A DNA stretch of 64,000 nt, from positions 558,001 through 622,000 of the forward strand of contig JADANN010000372.1 in the NCBI GenBank assembly GCA_018806985.1, given 5' to 3'. The translations under genes and the position numbers were made by a program. The notes below the pieces were generated by a model, which saw only the letters and a list, made by a program, of their open reading frames with translations, ran no database searches and was not told where the DNA came from. This DNA comes from Angiostrongylus vasorum. Lineage: Eukaryota > Nematoda > Chromadorea > Rhabditida > Metastrongylidae. Of this stretch, positions 48,801-61,830 are shown piece after piece (positions within the stretch are counted from its first letter, which is position 1; each line of letters opens with the position of its first letter).

Positions 48801-49314
48801 TTACCGTGTGAAAGTTCTAGACATACGTTCAATATGCTTTAAAAACTGTATCGTATTGCGAATTCCGATGGAAATAAAAGTTTTAGTTGAACCCAGCTAA
48901 CATTTGCACTTGTTGTTTTAAAAAGCAATACACAATAGGGAGAGTGATCGGATTACGCAGTGAAAGTGATCTTGCCAATTACACGGAGGACCGAACCTAT
49001 CCAAGCGCTAGTTCTACCCAGCATCAAGACTTCTCATCCCTCCGAGATGTGAAATTGGCACCAAACATGTCCGCCACGAGCCAGCTCCCTCCCCTCCAAT
49101 CAACTTGGAAACCCCATAGAATGGCTACCACGGAATTACAAGGAAAATCGGGTCGATTGGAATTTAATGAAATTCGTGACAATGAAAAACTCAAGTAGCA
49201 CCCGATTCCACACGCAAAAAAGACGGAGACTTTCGAGGACCGTGAATACGAGGAAGCAAATCGAATGCAAGAACTTAGATCTGCACACTATCATACACGT
49301 GATAGCAGATCATA
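48801..49314. other. Unassigned open frame of 103 codons
   Basis: A plus-strand frame at 48,887-49,198 reads through ordinary-looking sequence, but has no recognised domain, conserved motif or obvious splice context. Possibly chance. Confidence 0.25.
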
Positions 49315-49710
49315 TAATAATACTTACTTGGATAATTGGATGGCCCGTCTTCACTGGTTGTGCGCGCCCCAGCACAATTTCCATTTTCTCGAAGTTCTGC
49401 AGATTTAGCCTGGTGTTTCCCTGGAGTCCCGAGGTTAGCCTGGACAAAGTCTGCCCCCAGGTCGTCACCACCACAGGCAGCCCCCGTCGTCGTAGATTGG
49501 AGGAAAATTTGCCACCGTGCCACTAGTTTGATACCAAAACGGTGATGGATCCTGGTATTGGTTTAGTCTTAGTTGGACTTCCTGGTGGAAACGCCGGACT
49601 CCTTCTCAGCATGGGAGACCCTCCGGGGAAATGGATCCACCCACTGTACATCGCAGCTCAACCCTCAGGAACACCTTGCAGCGACGATGTGGTGGGAAAC
49701 TGTTTGGAGG
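49315..49710 (-). repeat. Family A dispersed repeat
   Basis: TACTTACTTGGATAATTGGA tail side on the left; GTTTCCCACCACATCGTCGC end on the right. Confidence 0.75.
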
Positions 49711-49724
49711 AATGTAATAATTGT

Positions 49725-49865
49725 AAAAGTGATACAACCACAATGATGACGAGATGTAAGCAGAACCCAGAACTCCGGGTGACCTGCCAACCCGCTATTA
49801 CTCGTTCCGTGATCTCACGTGCTCTCCACTGCACCACTGAGGCCCTTACTTTGCCCTTTTCTATT
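49725..49865 (-). repeat. SINE-2 family member
   Basis: Complement of a GGTGCAGTGGAGAGCACGTG head near the right end. Confidence 0.6.
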
Positions 49866-50828
49866 ATAATACTATAGGGATATGCTAGTACCTATCGATG
49901 AAAAGTGAAGCAATGATTGACACACGTCTTCTTTCTGAAGTGAAGCTCGTACATGCATGAAGTAAAGATGAAATCACCGCGACATATGCTCATGTGGTCG
50001 CGCTACTACAATGAATGACAATGTTCTTCTATCTACTTTCAAACTCTTTTTTTCTGCAAATTTACATTGTATTCAACATATTAACATGAAATTGCTAGAC
50101 GTAACAAACAAATGATGACTAGCCTCATCAAACTGTACAAAAAATAACGCTAGCGTTCTCACTAAAATGAATATGACGTTAAGAACAAACCTAAATATAC
50201 GACGAGATGTTCAGTTCATTAACAACTAGTCGCGTTACTATCGATGCTGAGAGTACTGCATCAGAATGGTAGAGGTCAGTGACTACTCTCTTCCTCGCAT
50301 TCAATAGCACGCCTCATTACATTTAAGATCATTCACCATTCAATATTACCGGCAATCACAGCGTATCAGAACAGTGAAACAGAAGTCTGTGATTTAGAAT
50401 AGAACAACTAGTTCCGTACAAAATCCTCTATCTTAGACGAAACACAAAGCTATTCAGTGAACAACTCAGTAAAAATCACAACTAAATGTGTTTTGCTTAG
50501 ACAAAATGCTTAAAACATTTAATAGATCTCACAACCTAAGAAAACCTGAAATTCTCCACCACAGGAAAACCAAAACCATAGAGATATGTCTTGAGAAAAG
50601 TCCTTCATATACTCATACAGATGCTCGGTGTCCTAAACAGATAAAATTAAAACACTGCTAGACTATAGATGGTATTACCTTCACTGAGAAGATATACCAT
50701 TTGCTTGAATTAATAAAACGAGAGATGTACGTTTAGCAACATTAAAAACGCTTCTTCACTTGACTTTAGCTGTGTTTCTGTCGAAAGAAGAGCTTGAATA
50801 GTAGTGAAGTAGCATGCCAATGTAGGAG
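49866..50828. other. ptp-2 3' flank; one weak exon-like piece
   Basis: On the minus strand, 50,635 to about 50,567 reads TGTTTAG, then DTEHLYEYMKDFSQDISLW before GTGGAG, which could be an exon of another gene. Nothing else supports it. Confidence 0.25.
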
Positions 50829-50829
50829 G

Positions 50830-51036
50830 TTCGTGTAGCGCGGTGGTCGAAGGCGTCCTGAGATACACATGAAGTCGATCCCCGCGCCCCAATCCCATCA
50901 AGCCCACCATCCTTCCGGGGTCAGCAGATTGGTACCAGACTTCTCTGCGAGGATAGCAGGGCTGGCTCGATACATCGGTAGGCCACTGTGAGTCATTGTA
51001 AAGACCAGATATGCATTCAATCACCATTTATCCTAG
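50830..51036 (+). repeat. SINE-1, short form
   Basis: TGTAGCGCGGTGGTCGAAGG head and AGTCGATCCCCGCGCC B box; the 3' third is missing. Confidence 0.7.
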
Positions 51037-51266
51037 CATGCCAACAGAACAGCGAATTCATTTATATGTATGTTCGGATAAGAATTGTACCATAGTTTAG
51101 CAATCGCCTTAATCACAACTATACAAATAATTGGTTCTAACTCTGAGACATTTTCGTTTTACAAAGTACTTAACTATTTTCCGTCCTTTCAAGAAAATAC
51201 TCCAAAAGGCAATACCACTGCTATTCATCTTCGCTAGAAGGCTTACGCACCGTATTTCCGTTCCAG

Positions 51267-54200
51267 TTATCCATTGTTCACATATGCTTGAGCAACATTT
51301 GGTACGGGTCGACGACGTGGGAGCGGTGGAGGTGGGAGATGAAGCGGTTGCCCACCTTCACCATCCGTTGAGTCATGGTACGGATGTCGAGACTAAGAGG
51401 ACACTTTTATTCAAAACCGTTCCTCATATGAAAGAGATGAATTACTGCAGCTATTCTTACCCTACTTTTAATAGCAATGTAGCAACTAATAGCTTTGTAG
51501 AGGAAGACGTATTGTGCTTCGGTCTGAACCATACGACTACGCTGTTCTCGGATTTTCATAACAATACGCGGAATATCGATCGGACAGGAGCTGCCTTAAC
51601 GTGGTCTTACTCTTATGGAGAAGCATTATAACTCTTACAATCAAGTACATAAGATGATGTATGAGGTATCCTACCTCTGTGTCGTATTTGATTTAGCAAA
51701 ATATCTATGACAATGAATGTTCCCGTTCTTCCGATTCCAGCACTGGAAACGACGTCTTGTCATGTAACGCTGACTATTGTTTCAACCAATCTTTCATTGT
51801 TTAACCACTTCGTTATTTCAACAAACCTGCAGTGAACAATTACCGGGCCCTGGGTAGAAATCGCTTTTTTACATGCTACGTCCACAGCATCCAAAAAACG
51901 AAGCACTGATTCTGGGTGCTCCGGGCATCCATGATCAGGCCAGCCAATAAATTGGAGATGGAAAAGCTCACGCTGAGGCATACCTAAGATATTGTAGTAT
52001 CTGTCTTGTAAAACCTATAGGACGTACTTCTGCTCAAAAAGTACCATGCAATAGAAGCAAACCTTTTTTTTGCCACCATGAACCGTCGCTTAATGAACAT
52101 GTCTAGTCCATCATCGTCTGGAACTTTTACCTCTTCAACGGTTTTGATCACAAAATCACGAAGATTTAGCTCTTCGCGTAAAGCTGGCCAGTATACATGA
52201 CATTTACTTCTCGATCGTTCCATTTCCCTCGTAGTCATTACTATCACACGAGTATTCTCTTGCCATACCATTCGCCAAAAATCGAGCAGAGTATTAGGCA
52301 AACAACCTTGGGTGGATATATATTCACGGTTCGCACAAAGGTGTAATGGAGGACCCTCAGGTATCTAAAATGAATTAGTGTAATCAACCACAAAGAAGTC
52401 ATATTCAACCAGCACGTAAGAAAATACTTTTCTTCCAAAAATACAGTCGTCCTTCTCCATAAAACATTTAGTTTGCTTCCTCAAAATATCAATCGAAGTT
52501 TAGTGAAAAGTACCGTAGTTACCAGCCCAGTTATCCCGATCTAAAATTCCACTGCAGCCTCCTTTTACTGACATCAAAGGAAGTGCAAGGAAACATTATG
52601 GAAACAACCAATGGCCAAGCATTTCATCACAACTCCACATATACATTTCCAAAATAATTTTCAGATGAATAAGATAATACTTAAACCTTTATGTAACTGG
52701 CATTTATATAATCAGATTCGCCGGGAAGCGCGTCCTTCAAGACAACTCTGCAAAAAAAATGGTGAAGTAAAGCAAAGCATACTAATTTGAAAGTATGCTC
52801 ACCGAACCACGACGACGCTGAGATATTTGCAAAACTCCGGACCGCATTTGCATGCAGTGGGGAACGACCGCGCTACTACCCCTGCCGGGGTTATCAAAGC
52901 CGTTGACGGATGATTGCTAATGGAACTAGGAGATAGAAAGCTAGTTGACAGCGAAGTATACCCTACCGTAAAAATTGTAGTAGGCAGAAAGTAAAAAGTA
53001 GAAACATTGTAGTTGAGAGATAGGCGAAACAAAGGGTCCGCATGATGTGATGGTGAACGCGTTAACCCCCCGAAAGGGTAAAAGCGCGTCCGTTCCCCAC
53101 CGCAGACACCTGCAGTCCGGAACTTTGTAAATATCTAAGCATCGTTGTGGTTGTATCCACATAATACCTAGCCGTGAAAAAACTGTGATAGACAGGAAGT
53201 AAAAAAAGCTTAACATTATGCTCATTAAATTAAAAAAGCAGCATCACTATAGTACAAACAAACCTTGTATGATCGAACGGAACTATATTCTTATAGCGAT
53301 TTCGACTAATATTCTGTTCTTTTTTACCCTCTCGACGAGATGAAAACTGATCATCTACTTGCTGAATGCGCTGAAAATACGGATACACTCTAAGGTTCTT
53401 AATGCGGAATTATCAATCCCATAAAACAAAATCCAAAAAACTCGACAAGTAGAAATTTTTTACACGATCGTGTCTCTAATTCCAAGAGATTCATTCTGCA
53501 GAATAACATACGACTGGAAATGAGCTAGAAGACTATGTGACAACAGTGACGGGGAAGGGCTTGGGTTGAACGAGTACAAAAGAAAATTACGGACTCGCTT
53601 TCACATCTTGCTAGAACCAAAGAGTGGTCTGAAGGCCTACAGGGTGAGTCAAACATTATATCGAGAGCAAACCATGGCTACTAAAGCATTTTTAAAAAAT
53701 TTAAAGAGATTAAGCAACGGAAAACCAAAAAAAAGTTCTAATCCACCTCAAACTCCTCAAGAAAGCCTGACTTCTTAGTAACTGGATCGATTGCCTCTAA
53801 AAGACGAATTCTTTCGTCAATAGCGTCTGCCGGAACACATGTAGACGGGACTAGCTGCAGTACCACAGACTTTTTAACCTTACATTCACTTTATAACAAG
53901 TAATGGAGAATAAGAACTAAGGTACAACCCACGTTCATCAAGTGAACTACACGTTGACTACCTTCTTCAACCATCGGATTATTATTGTAATGCGCAAGAA
54001 GTTCACTGACAGTTCGAAATTCATCACCACCTCCTACATGATACATACCCGTCTGAACAAAACGATACTTCTTAAAACTACAGTACCTAATTCCTCTGAC
54101 ACAGAAAGATTGGAAAGACGGCATAAAAAACTCACATCGGCTTTCTTCTGAATCAAAATATGTACCACATGATCATCGGTAGTTTTCACAGTAATGGCAT

Positions 54201-57200
54201 ATGATCCAGGAGCACGTTGACTTTCACTGGAATTATTCCATAGATAGTCTGATATTCGCCTTAAAAATGTGTAAATCTTGTTCCAATACAAACACTGCTC
54301 TTATAGAGCACAAAGTCCCTACGACACTGATAAATATCGTTTTGAAAAGTCCGTCCATTTTTGTTATACTGCTCCTAAGATGGAAATCTCTGCAAGAAAA
54401 AAAAGCTGAAAGCTGAGACGAAACTTGTAGGCACCAGGAAATCAGACTTTCATCATGACAAAATGAAGAGACTTGTACAATGTTGACAAAAAATCCGCAG
54501 ATCCTAATGGCTTTTTATTGTATTCCAATCGACACGGTTGACTATTAGGTGGGGCATGGCTGTTCAACAATAAAAAAAACGATAAAGGTCTCGGCGTTGA
54601 TCAATCCTAAGGGAGGAGCCATGCATACGAGTTCATTATGCATCGTTGGAGGTGACTGAATGCATATCTGGCCTTTGCAATGACTCGCGATAGCCTACCG
54701 ATGTACTGAGCCGGTGCTGCCATCCTTCCATGCAAGTCTGGTACCAATTTGACGAACCCGGAGCGATGGAAAGCTTAGTGAGCCTTGGGTGCCGGGATTG
54801 ATCCTATATGAATTGGAGGGCGTCTTTGAGCACTGCGCTACACGCGCCCCTTATTCAATGATAAAATACCAAAAGATTTTTGGCTGTGTAGAAGTATGTA
54901 GAACTACTGTCGTAAGCAAAGTGTTAAAGCCGATATAGAGTTATGCTTATAAGACAAGGCGGACGGTTATGATAGGCAGCCAATGTGTTCACAGCAGGTA
55001 TGACGTTGTCCGAAATATTCCTGCGGCAGGAACCTTTAAAAATGTGCTGTTGTAAGCTTAGGGCCAAGCACCTTAGTACCCAGTTGTAGATAAGAGCTTC
55101 TCACCTTTACGAAAACAACGTGAAAAAAAGCTCATTGGTAGTTCATAGCGATATTAACGACATTAAGTGTTGCAGATAAAGGGATGAGGAGTAAGTGCCA
55201 GATGAGTTCAAAGTACAAAGATTTAGGAGATAATGTAAAATCCGTCCGTAGGGTAAAATGAAACTCTCAAGGGAATTAGAGAGCAGGGTGTACTTAGGGC
55301 AAAAAAAATATTCTTGTATACAGAATGTAAGAAAATTCATAGTTACATTAAAACGATAAAGGATAAAGCTCTCGGCGTCGCTCAATCCCTAGTGGTTGCG
55401 ATACGCATTCGACTTCATTAAGCATCGTTTGGAGGTGATTGAATGGATATCTGGCCTTTACAATGACTCGCGGTGGCCTACCGAACTATCGAGCCAATGC
55501 TGCTACCCTGCCAGACAGGGCTGGTACCAATTTGCCGACTCCTGGAGAATGGAAGGCTTGGTGGTACACAGGCGCGGGAATCGATCCCATGTGTGTTGCA
55601 GAGCGCCTCCGACCAGTGCGCCACACGCGCCCCATAGTTACATTAATCAACTAATTTACTCTAGCTTCGTGAACTAACCCAAAAACTAGATTTCAATAGA
55701 AAATAAACTTGCACAAGTGCAATACAGCACCCATTATACCCAATGAGAATTTCTCTATGTACTCATTGATGTAGTTCTTGAGTATAAGCGTAAGGAAAAA
55801 AGTAGTTTCGTTTACCGAACGAGATAAGTCCATTGTTTCTCTTTCGTGAGAAGCTCCACTGCTTCTGTACCCGTGATGTTGGCATGGAACCAACGCTGTG
55901 AAGCCGGCGCTCGAGCCTCTTGTGCAGCTGGCTCGTAGAGTGGAATAGAGATTGGACGCCTTAAGGCAAGCATATTTTAGACTGTCACTTGATTGATAAA
56001 TGAGAGAAATCGGATGCAAATTTTAAATGTAAATGCTAAAATCGTGTATGAAGGAATCTTAACATGAAGTCCCAACTGCAGATTCTAATTAATAGATTCA
56101 CTTCGTTCACATACTTCATAATTATGGATTCTCCGTTCCGCTCTTGCAGTTGTTCCGGATTGTCAATGTAAAACTGTACCAATTCACTCAAAGAAGCAAA
56201 CGATTCACCTAAGTGGAACGAGAACGTGAATCCAACTTTCAAAAAAGGTACAGCTGCTTGCTAAGAAATAGAAAGTATTGAATAAAAAGAGGACTCACCT
56301 CCAAATAGATCCAGGAAATCATCGCTATTCTTCTGAATCTTCACATGTGTGACGGCTTTCCCACGACTGAAACATTCAATGACACAACTTCAACAACTCA
56401 ATAAAGCCTCGAAATCGTTGAAGCGAGAGGTCCTTATCCACAGTTGGAGCACCAAAGCCATATAGCAGTACATTTATATTCACAAACTCAGGTATGAGTA
56501 AGTCTATGAGTGACAAAAAGTCCTGCCTTAATGAAGTTTGATAGAAAGCAGCAAGTATTTCAGTAACTCACAACTATGAATGTACAAAAGTCTAGGATAG
56601 AAATTCACAGTCACCTCACATGGCGAGTCTGATTACCACACCCTAGATAAGAAGATGCGTATTGGCTATAAAACGGATAAAGCTCTCAGCGTTAATGAAT
56701 CCCTGAGGGATGTGCTATGCATTCGACTTCATCGTTGGAGGTGACAGAATGAATATCTGGCCATCATAACTACTCGCGATGACTTACCGACATATACAGC
56801 CAGAGTTGTTATCCTCCCAGATATGTCTGGTTCCAATTTGCCGACCCCAGAGGGATGGAATGCTTGTGGACCAAGGGCGCGGGAATCGATCCCATGTATA
56901 TTGTAAGGCACCTCCGACCATATTGGCTATTCGATGAAAAAAAATGTCTTTTAACAGAACCATAAAATCCTCAGTATATCAACCGTGAAGAATTCGCATG
57001 GATGGATTTATTACAGCAGACGAAAAGAGGGGTTTATCGGTAAAGCATAAAGGATAAAGCTCTCGGTGTTGATCAATCCGTGAGGGATGCACCATGCATT
57101 CCACTTTACTAAGCATCGTTTGGAGATGACTCAATGCATAGTTGGCTTTTACAATGACTCGCAGTGACCTACCGATGGGACATGGGCGCGCGGAATGACT

Positions 57201-57615
57201 CCACGTGTATGTTGCACGGCGCCTCCGACCACTGCGCCACACGCGCCCTGGATTTATTGGTGCAGAATAAAACGTACCAGAGCGAAGTCTTTCGTTATTC
57301 GAAACTACATAATTCAAATATGGAAAAGTTCCACCCATACAACTGCCGTTGTATCACCCAGACTTCAACCTGGTTTCAAGGAACCCTTTCATACCTCTGT
57401 TACGACAGCTAATTTTATAGCATTTTCGTTAATGGTAATTACAAACAGTGACATTTTTTGAAAACCTACATGATTGAGAGCGTAAAATTGAAGGGCTGTG
57501 ATTCACTGGGCCGCGCTAAAAATTCGCCATCGGAACCGTATTGTCTTAGTAGACGTTCCGCTTCCTCACCCGTCACATTGTAGAAAAAGTTGCACGGTCT
57601 TCGATAATCACTCAT
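51267..57615 (-). CDS. ptp-2: SH2-domain protein tyrosine phosphatase (SHP-2/PTP-2 ortholog)
   Basis: Cytoplasmic tyrosine phosphatase acting in receptor-tyrosine-kinase/Ras signalling. Minus-strand exons with matching phases: 57615-57470, 56366-56299, 56208-56115, 55959-55816, 54226-54136, 54070-53933, 53854-53747, 53370-53264, 52747-52687, 52364-52063, 52000-51827, 51742-51675, 51594-51461, 51392-51267; about 586 aa, close to the SHP-2 length. Order: N-SH2 ([22 protein letters not shown]), C-SH2 ([28 protein letters not shown]), linker, PTP domain ([45 protein letters not shown], signature [25 protein letters not shown]), and a Pro-rich tail with [10 protein letters not shown], a possible SH3 ligand. 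All catalytic residues I can see are present. Four SINE-1 copies sit in introns 1 and 4. The start is chosen as the only ATG just before the N-SH2 domain. Confidence 0.92.
52795..53215. repeat. Two SINE-2 pieces in opposite orientation
   Basis: A minus piece (52,798-52,900) and a plus copy (about 53,030-53,215, GATGTGATGGTGAACGCG head). They lie between ptp-2 exons 8 and 9. Confidence 0.65.
54575..54855 (-). repeat. SINE-1 in ptp-2 intron 4
   Basis: TCTCGGCGTTGATCAATCC at left; complement of GGCGCGTGTAGCGCAGTG at right. Confidence 0.75.
55352..55636 (-). repeat. SINE-1 in ptp-2 intron 4
   Basis: Full-length copy with GATAAAGGATAAAGC tail on the left and GCGCGTGTGGCGCACTGG head complement on the right. 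Confidence 0.8.
56672..56930 (-). repeat. SINE-1 in ptp-2 intron 1
   Basis: Body with TCCCAGATATGTCTGG and GGGAATCGATCCCATG; the head end is diverged. Confidence 0.7.
57044..57250 (-). repeat. SINE-1 in ptp-2 intron 1, internally deleted
   Basis: AAAGGATAAAGCTCTCGG tail at left, GGGCGCGTGTGGCGCAGTGG complement at right; about 80 bp of the body is missing. Confidence 0.75.
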
Positions 57616-57811
57616 GAATGGGAAATCCGAGCAGCAAATTCTAAAAACTCTTGTGGGTTAACTCCTACCTTGCGTCATTATGCAACAGAAAAGCCTACTC
57701 TAAATACCTTTCAAAACCCAAACAAGACTACTCTGAGAGAAAATAACGCATTTGCAAAGAGTCGCATTGATTTCAATGCGCACAAGCCACAGTGCTTCAG
57801 CTAGCGAAAAG

Positions 57812-60662
57812 TTATCGGCATTTGTCTAAAAAATCAGGATCGTCTCGAATACTTGAAAATTCAATTCCCTCACAAAGTTTCCTAATCTGGCCATTTCTGG
57901 ACCTTTGCTTAAAATGTAATATGATGGCTTGTGCCACTCGTAACGACGTTCGACGCTTAAAATTCATTTTTATGATGCCTTTTGGAACCAAAACAAACAA
58001 TTCAAACAGTTGCGTTCTTAAAACTACGCAAGTTTCTCCTTCTCTTTTTCATGGTAGGGTATGACTTGAAGTATCACCACAAGAAAGCTGAGATATGAGC
58101 AAAACTCGGACTTCAGTTAGGGCTTCGAACCCACGATTACCCTTAGGGTGGTTCATATGCTATCCACCACACCAACATCGCTGCTATTTTCAAATAAAAC
58201 AAACACTTTTTTATCTTTGACAGTATTATTTTTTACCTATCTGCATATCTACGGCCCAAGCTAAGCTCTCCGCTATATAAAGCATTCCAGAATTACTCCA
58301 TAAGTTTAGTAAATCCTGCAATAAGTTGCTAAAGCCCTTCCCCTTGTGGTCACAATTTTAATCCACCACTGACATAAGGGATAAGTGGAGAGAAAAATGA
58401 TAGACGCCACCGGTAAACACTGAAGTTCCTCGACTGAAGAAGCGGTAAACCTTTCGTATTGAAAGTCACAGATAATATCGTCAACCTGACACGACAGCTT
58501 ACGACTCCAATATTCCTATATCAAAATACCATGTTCTATCACGGTTTGTGAACAGAACTGCTGCTAGGTATCCGAATTATTAACCACGTAAAATTAGACT
58601 AGTCATGTAAAAGAATACCCTTTACGTCGGCACACGTACTATCGAAATACAGAAATTCACGACGGCTGGCTACATTTTGTGCACGTAGCTTGACATTTAA
58701 CATATAAAAAAAAGACGATAAGGGGATAAAGCTCCCGGCATTGATCAATCCCTGAGGGAAGCGCCATGCATTCGATTTCATTAAGCATCGTTGCAGGTGA
58801 CTGAATGCATATCTGGCCTTTACAATGACTCGCAGTGAACTATCGATATATCGAGCCAGTGCTGCTATCCTTCCAGAACCAATTTGCCGACCCCGGATGG
58901 ATGGGAGGCTTGCTGAGCTTAAGGCGATCGACTCTGTGTTTATTTCAGGGCATCTCTAACCACTGCGTCACATGCGCCCCCTTTAGATTTTACATATAAT
59001 TCCCAAATATCACCAATGGTTTACCACCCCATCGTGGTTCAGGTGTTCTTGCGTGTCCAACAGCGACTTTACAGTTGGAATGGTGGTTCAACGCTCAGAA
59101 GGGAGTCCAATGCTTAAGACTTTGGCATTCTAGTGCGGAAGACCCAGTTAAGCGTAAACCAATACTAGAAATGAATATTACTTCACCAATAAAATGCCCA
59201 ATAGGTGCACAGCAATGACGATATGATAAAGTCCTAGGAGGGCTTTCGAGATCCCAATATAAGATAATCTTGTCCAACAACCAAATTACCAGTTAAATTG
59301 GAACTGTACCACAGATATCCGATTTCCAGTGGTTTTGGGAAACAGGTGATTCAAACATTAAGCAACGAAGTACACCAGTAACAAAAATTTAGACACTTAG
59401 AAAGGAAAAAGATTAAATAGTGGATATATCCACCTTAGTAAGTGAAAGCAAAATAAAGACCTGCGTTGCGATAACTGTATCACCTCATTATGGGACTTCT
59501 GTTTCCTTCCTAAAACAGAAGCATGCTGTCGCTCACTTGCTGAATCCAGGTACTCCGGGTATCGTTTCGACTGAAATTGAATGAATATATGGCACAAAAA
59601 ACTGACTTGAATGACAAACTTAACCCGATTATAAAGTGAATTGGGGTTCACAAGTACATGACAGAGCAAAGAATAAAAAACCAATGTATGCTATACATCA
59701 ATGTGATTTCTTGAAAAGGTGATAAGGTAATGTCCATCAATCAACGATGATCACTGTGGTTTACGTATTCTCAAATAACCTGAATATTATCTTAGAATTA
59801 TGCAACAAGAGGCATACTAGTGGTTGACTACTTAGGAGGACAGACGTAAATATAAGGCAACATTCAACGCTTCAAGGACATTTGTGTCCTCATACAATCA
59901 TAAAGTCAGCACATTCACCGCTATCGAGACATGGAGAATGGCTTTTCCTTCATGAAGTCTATCAAGACTTTGTTTGATGTCGCTATTCTCATACACGCAG
60001 TGAAAGTTCACTGCAACATACAAATCCGACCCCAAATGCTCAAGCACATCCAAACACTCGGATACCACGGGTCGCGAAGTCTCCAGCATACCTGGGATTC
60101 CCTTTGCTCTTAGATTTTTTCTATTGAAGGTATATTGTCAAATGGGTAAAAAGAAGTGCGTCAGCCTGTGTCTCATTCAAGATCGGCTGTGATGGTGCAA
60201 CACTTTGAGCTGAAAGCTATCACGCTCTTGATTGCAACTCAAAATCCGTAGGAATAAACCTCTGGTGGTTTCTTTTTAAACTGGAAATTTCAGGCTCCAT
60301 TATGGGACCATGGAGTGGTGCAGAATGGAGTATTGTCTCTCAATTACAACAGTCATTAATCTCATGTCACCACTGAATACAGTAAAAGAGCGCAACATTT
60401 TCTCAAAGCTCCCGAAAGCCATTAGTTTGACGACTTCTTTTTCGAACTGTCTCATTCGTTTGTACCAACGCCCGCCTGCAATAATCTTCCACATCTATTT
60501 CCGTTATCCTTAGAATGGAGGTGTTGATCGGCTAGAAGACTGAAAGATGGAACCATAGTGGCGTAGCCGAAGACTTTTGAAAAGATGACCGACCTCTTTA
60601 AGCGCCCTGTCCTTAAATGATTCCCAGAAACTTTCGTTCTTCTCAAAAAAATGAGTTTCCAT
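57812..60662 (-). CDS. Unrecognised candidate multi-exon gene upstream of ptp-2
   Basis: I do not recognise this gene. Exon-like pieces on the minus strand: start METHFFEKNESFWESFKD (60,662); ITEIDVEDYCRRALVQTNE (about 60,500); PILNETQADALLFTHL then KNLRAKGIPG (60,210-60,090); NFHCVYENSDIKQSLDRLHE with LHEGKAILHVSIA (60,010-59,919, TTGCAG acceptor, GTGAAT donor); SKRYPEYLDSASERQHASV (59,570-59,461, TTTCAG acceptor, GTCTTT donor); and a last exon ending RDDPDFLDKCR (stop at 57,812). I could not join all phases, so exon membership is provisional. The LHEGKAILHV end loosely recalls the C-terminus of MDR-type reductases; this is weak. The stop lies 196 bp upstream of the ptp-2 ATG on the same strand, a spacing seen in nematode operons. 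Confidence 0.4.
58035..58190 (-). repeat. SINE-2 family member
   Basis: TCATGGTAGGGTATGACTTG tail left; B-box-like GGGTTCGAAGCCC on the minus strand. Confidence 0.65.
58712..58985 (-). repeat. SINE-1 family member
   Basis: GGGATAAAGCTCCCGGCATT at left, complement of GGCGCATGTGACGCAGTGG at right. Confidence 0.75.
59015..59170 (+). repeat. Family A fragment, diverged
   Basis: GGTTTACCACCCCATCGTGG start; decays after about 150 bp. Confidence 0.55.
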
Positions 60663-61139
60663 GGAAAACGTGTGCTGCGGACATCAGTCCGACAAGATAG
60701 CTCAAATTATTTCACTCCCCTATTCTAAACTTGTTAATCCTCCAGAATCTTAAAGTTCAGCACACTACGTCTTCCTTGTCAAAATCAGATAGACACAGGA
60801 ATCTCCGTCATCTTGGCAGAGTTACACTTGCGAGGCAGTAAACCGTACATTTATGTTGACATGTGGTGAAGACCTATGAGTGCCCTAGCACGACCAGCAT
60901 GGGATTCCAATGAAAACCGACCTTGGAACAGATCCCAGCACTTCAATCATAAAAACACAGGTCATCGAGTCGCAGCTGAATCAACACGGGAACCCTGAAG
61001 TCTCTATGGGTGACAGTAGCTATACAGCCAAACGAAAGGCAAAACTGTCGAGATCGATGCAAAATGCGAGACTAGGCCACATGTATTTCCAAATATTCTT
61101 CCATTATTCTTTCATATTCTTGCCTTTAGCTTTTATCTA
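60663..61139. other. No gene seen
   Basis: One open frame of 76 codons (60,910-61,140) has no recognisable domain. Confidence 0.35.
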
Positions 61140-61830
61140 AACGGATTGGTTTCGTCTGCCCCATTCACGCTCAACGAAATGAATACCTCCGAATGTTACG
61201 TCTATCTAGGTCGGGAAATCAACATGATGAACGACTTGGCTCCAGAACTGAGCAGAAGGAAACGAACGGCTTGGGAATCTTTCAAGAGCGTCAAGCATGC
61301 AAAGAACACCCGACTTCGTGCCCATCTTTCCGACTCAACGGGACTTCCTGCCTTAACGTATGCGTCAGAGACCTGGTCGATGCGCAAGCAGGATGAAAGG
61401 TCACTTAGCGTTATTGAACGCGCAGTCGAAAGGGCGATGCTAGGAGTACCCCGTTCCACACAAGTAAGGAAAGGGATCCGAAGCCCCGATCTGCGTCGAC
61501 GATCAAAAATCAAAGATGCCGTTCTGTACGCCAAACAGTCGAAGGTGGGCCGGACATGTAATGCGTATGAAGGACAACTGCTGGACAAGAGCCGTTAGTG
61601 ACTGGATTCCTCGGGATGTCAAACGTACTGCAGCAAGACCACCGACCCGATAGTCAGAGTTCTTCACGAACAGCCTGGAAGAAAGATATGATGCTCGACG
61701 AATCCCTAGAACGAGCAGAACCCACTGGGCTACTCTTGCAAGCGACAAGGAAAAATGGAAGATTTGCTGGCACCCGCTCGAGTCACTCGACGATCAACGG
61801 GACTACAGGTGGTACTGGTGATTCCTAGCT
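61140..61830 (+). mobile_element. RTE 3' fragment
   Basis: The LVSSAPFTLNEMNTSE, YLGREINMMNDLAPELSRRK, LTYASETWSMRKQDERS and SKIKDAVLYAKQSK blocks follow the same order as 12,895-13,330. It begins without RT motifs (5' truncated, as usual for non-LTR copies) and is less decayed than the 10.4-kb copy. Confidence 0.85.

Noticed and set aside
51131..51631. 166-codon plus-strand open frame
   Set aside because: Antisense of the last ptp-2 exons.
52540..52600. Extra ptp-2 exon ([11 protein letters not shown])
   Set aside because: Exons 9 and 10 already join in phase 0, and this piece would bring a stop in that phase.
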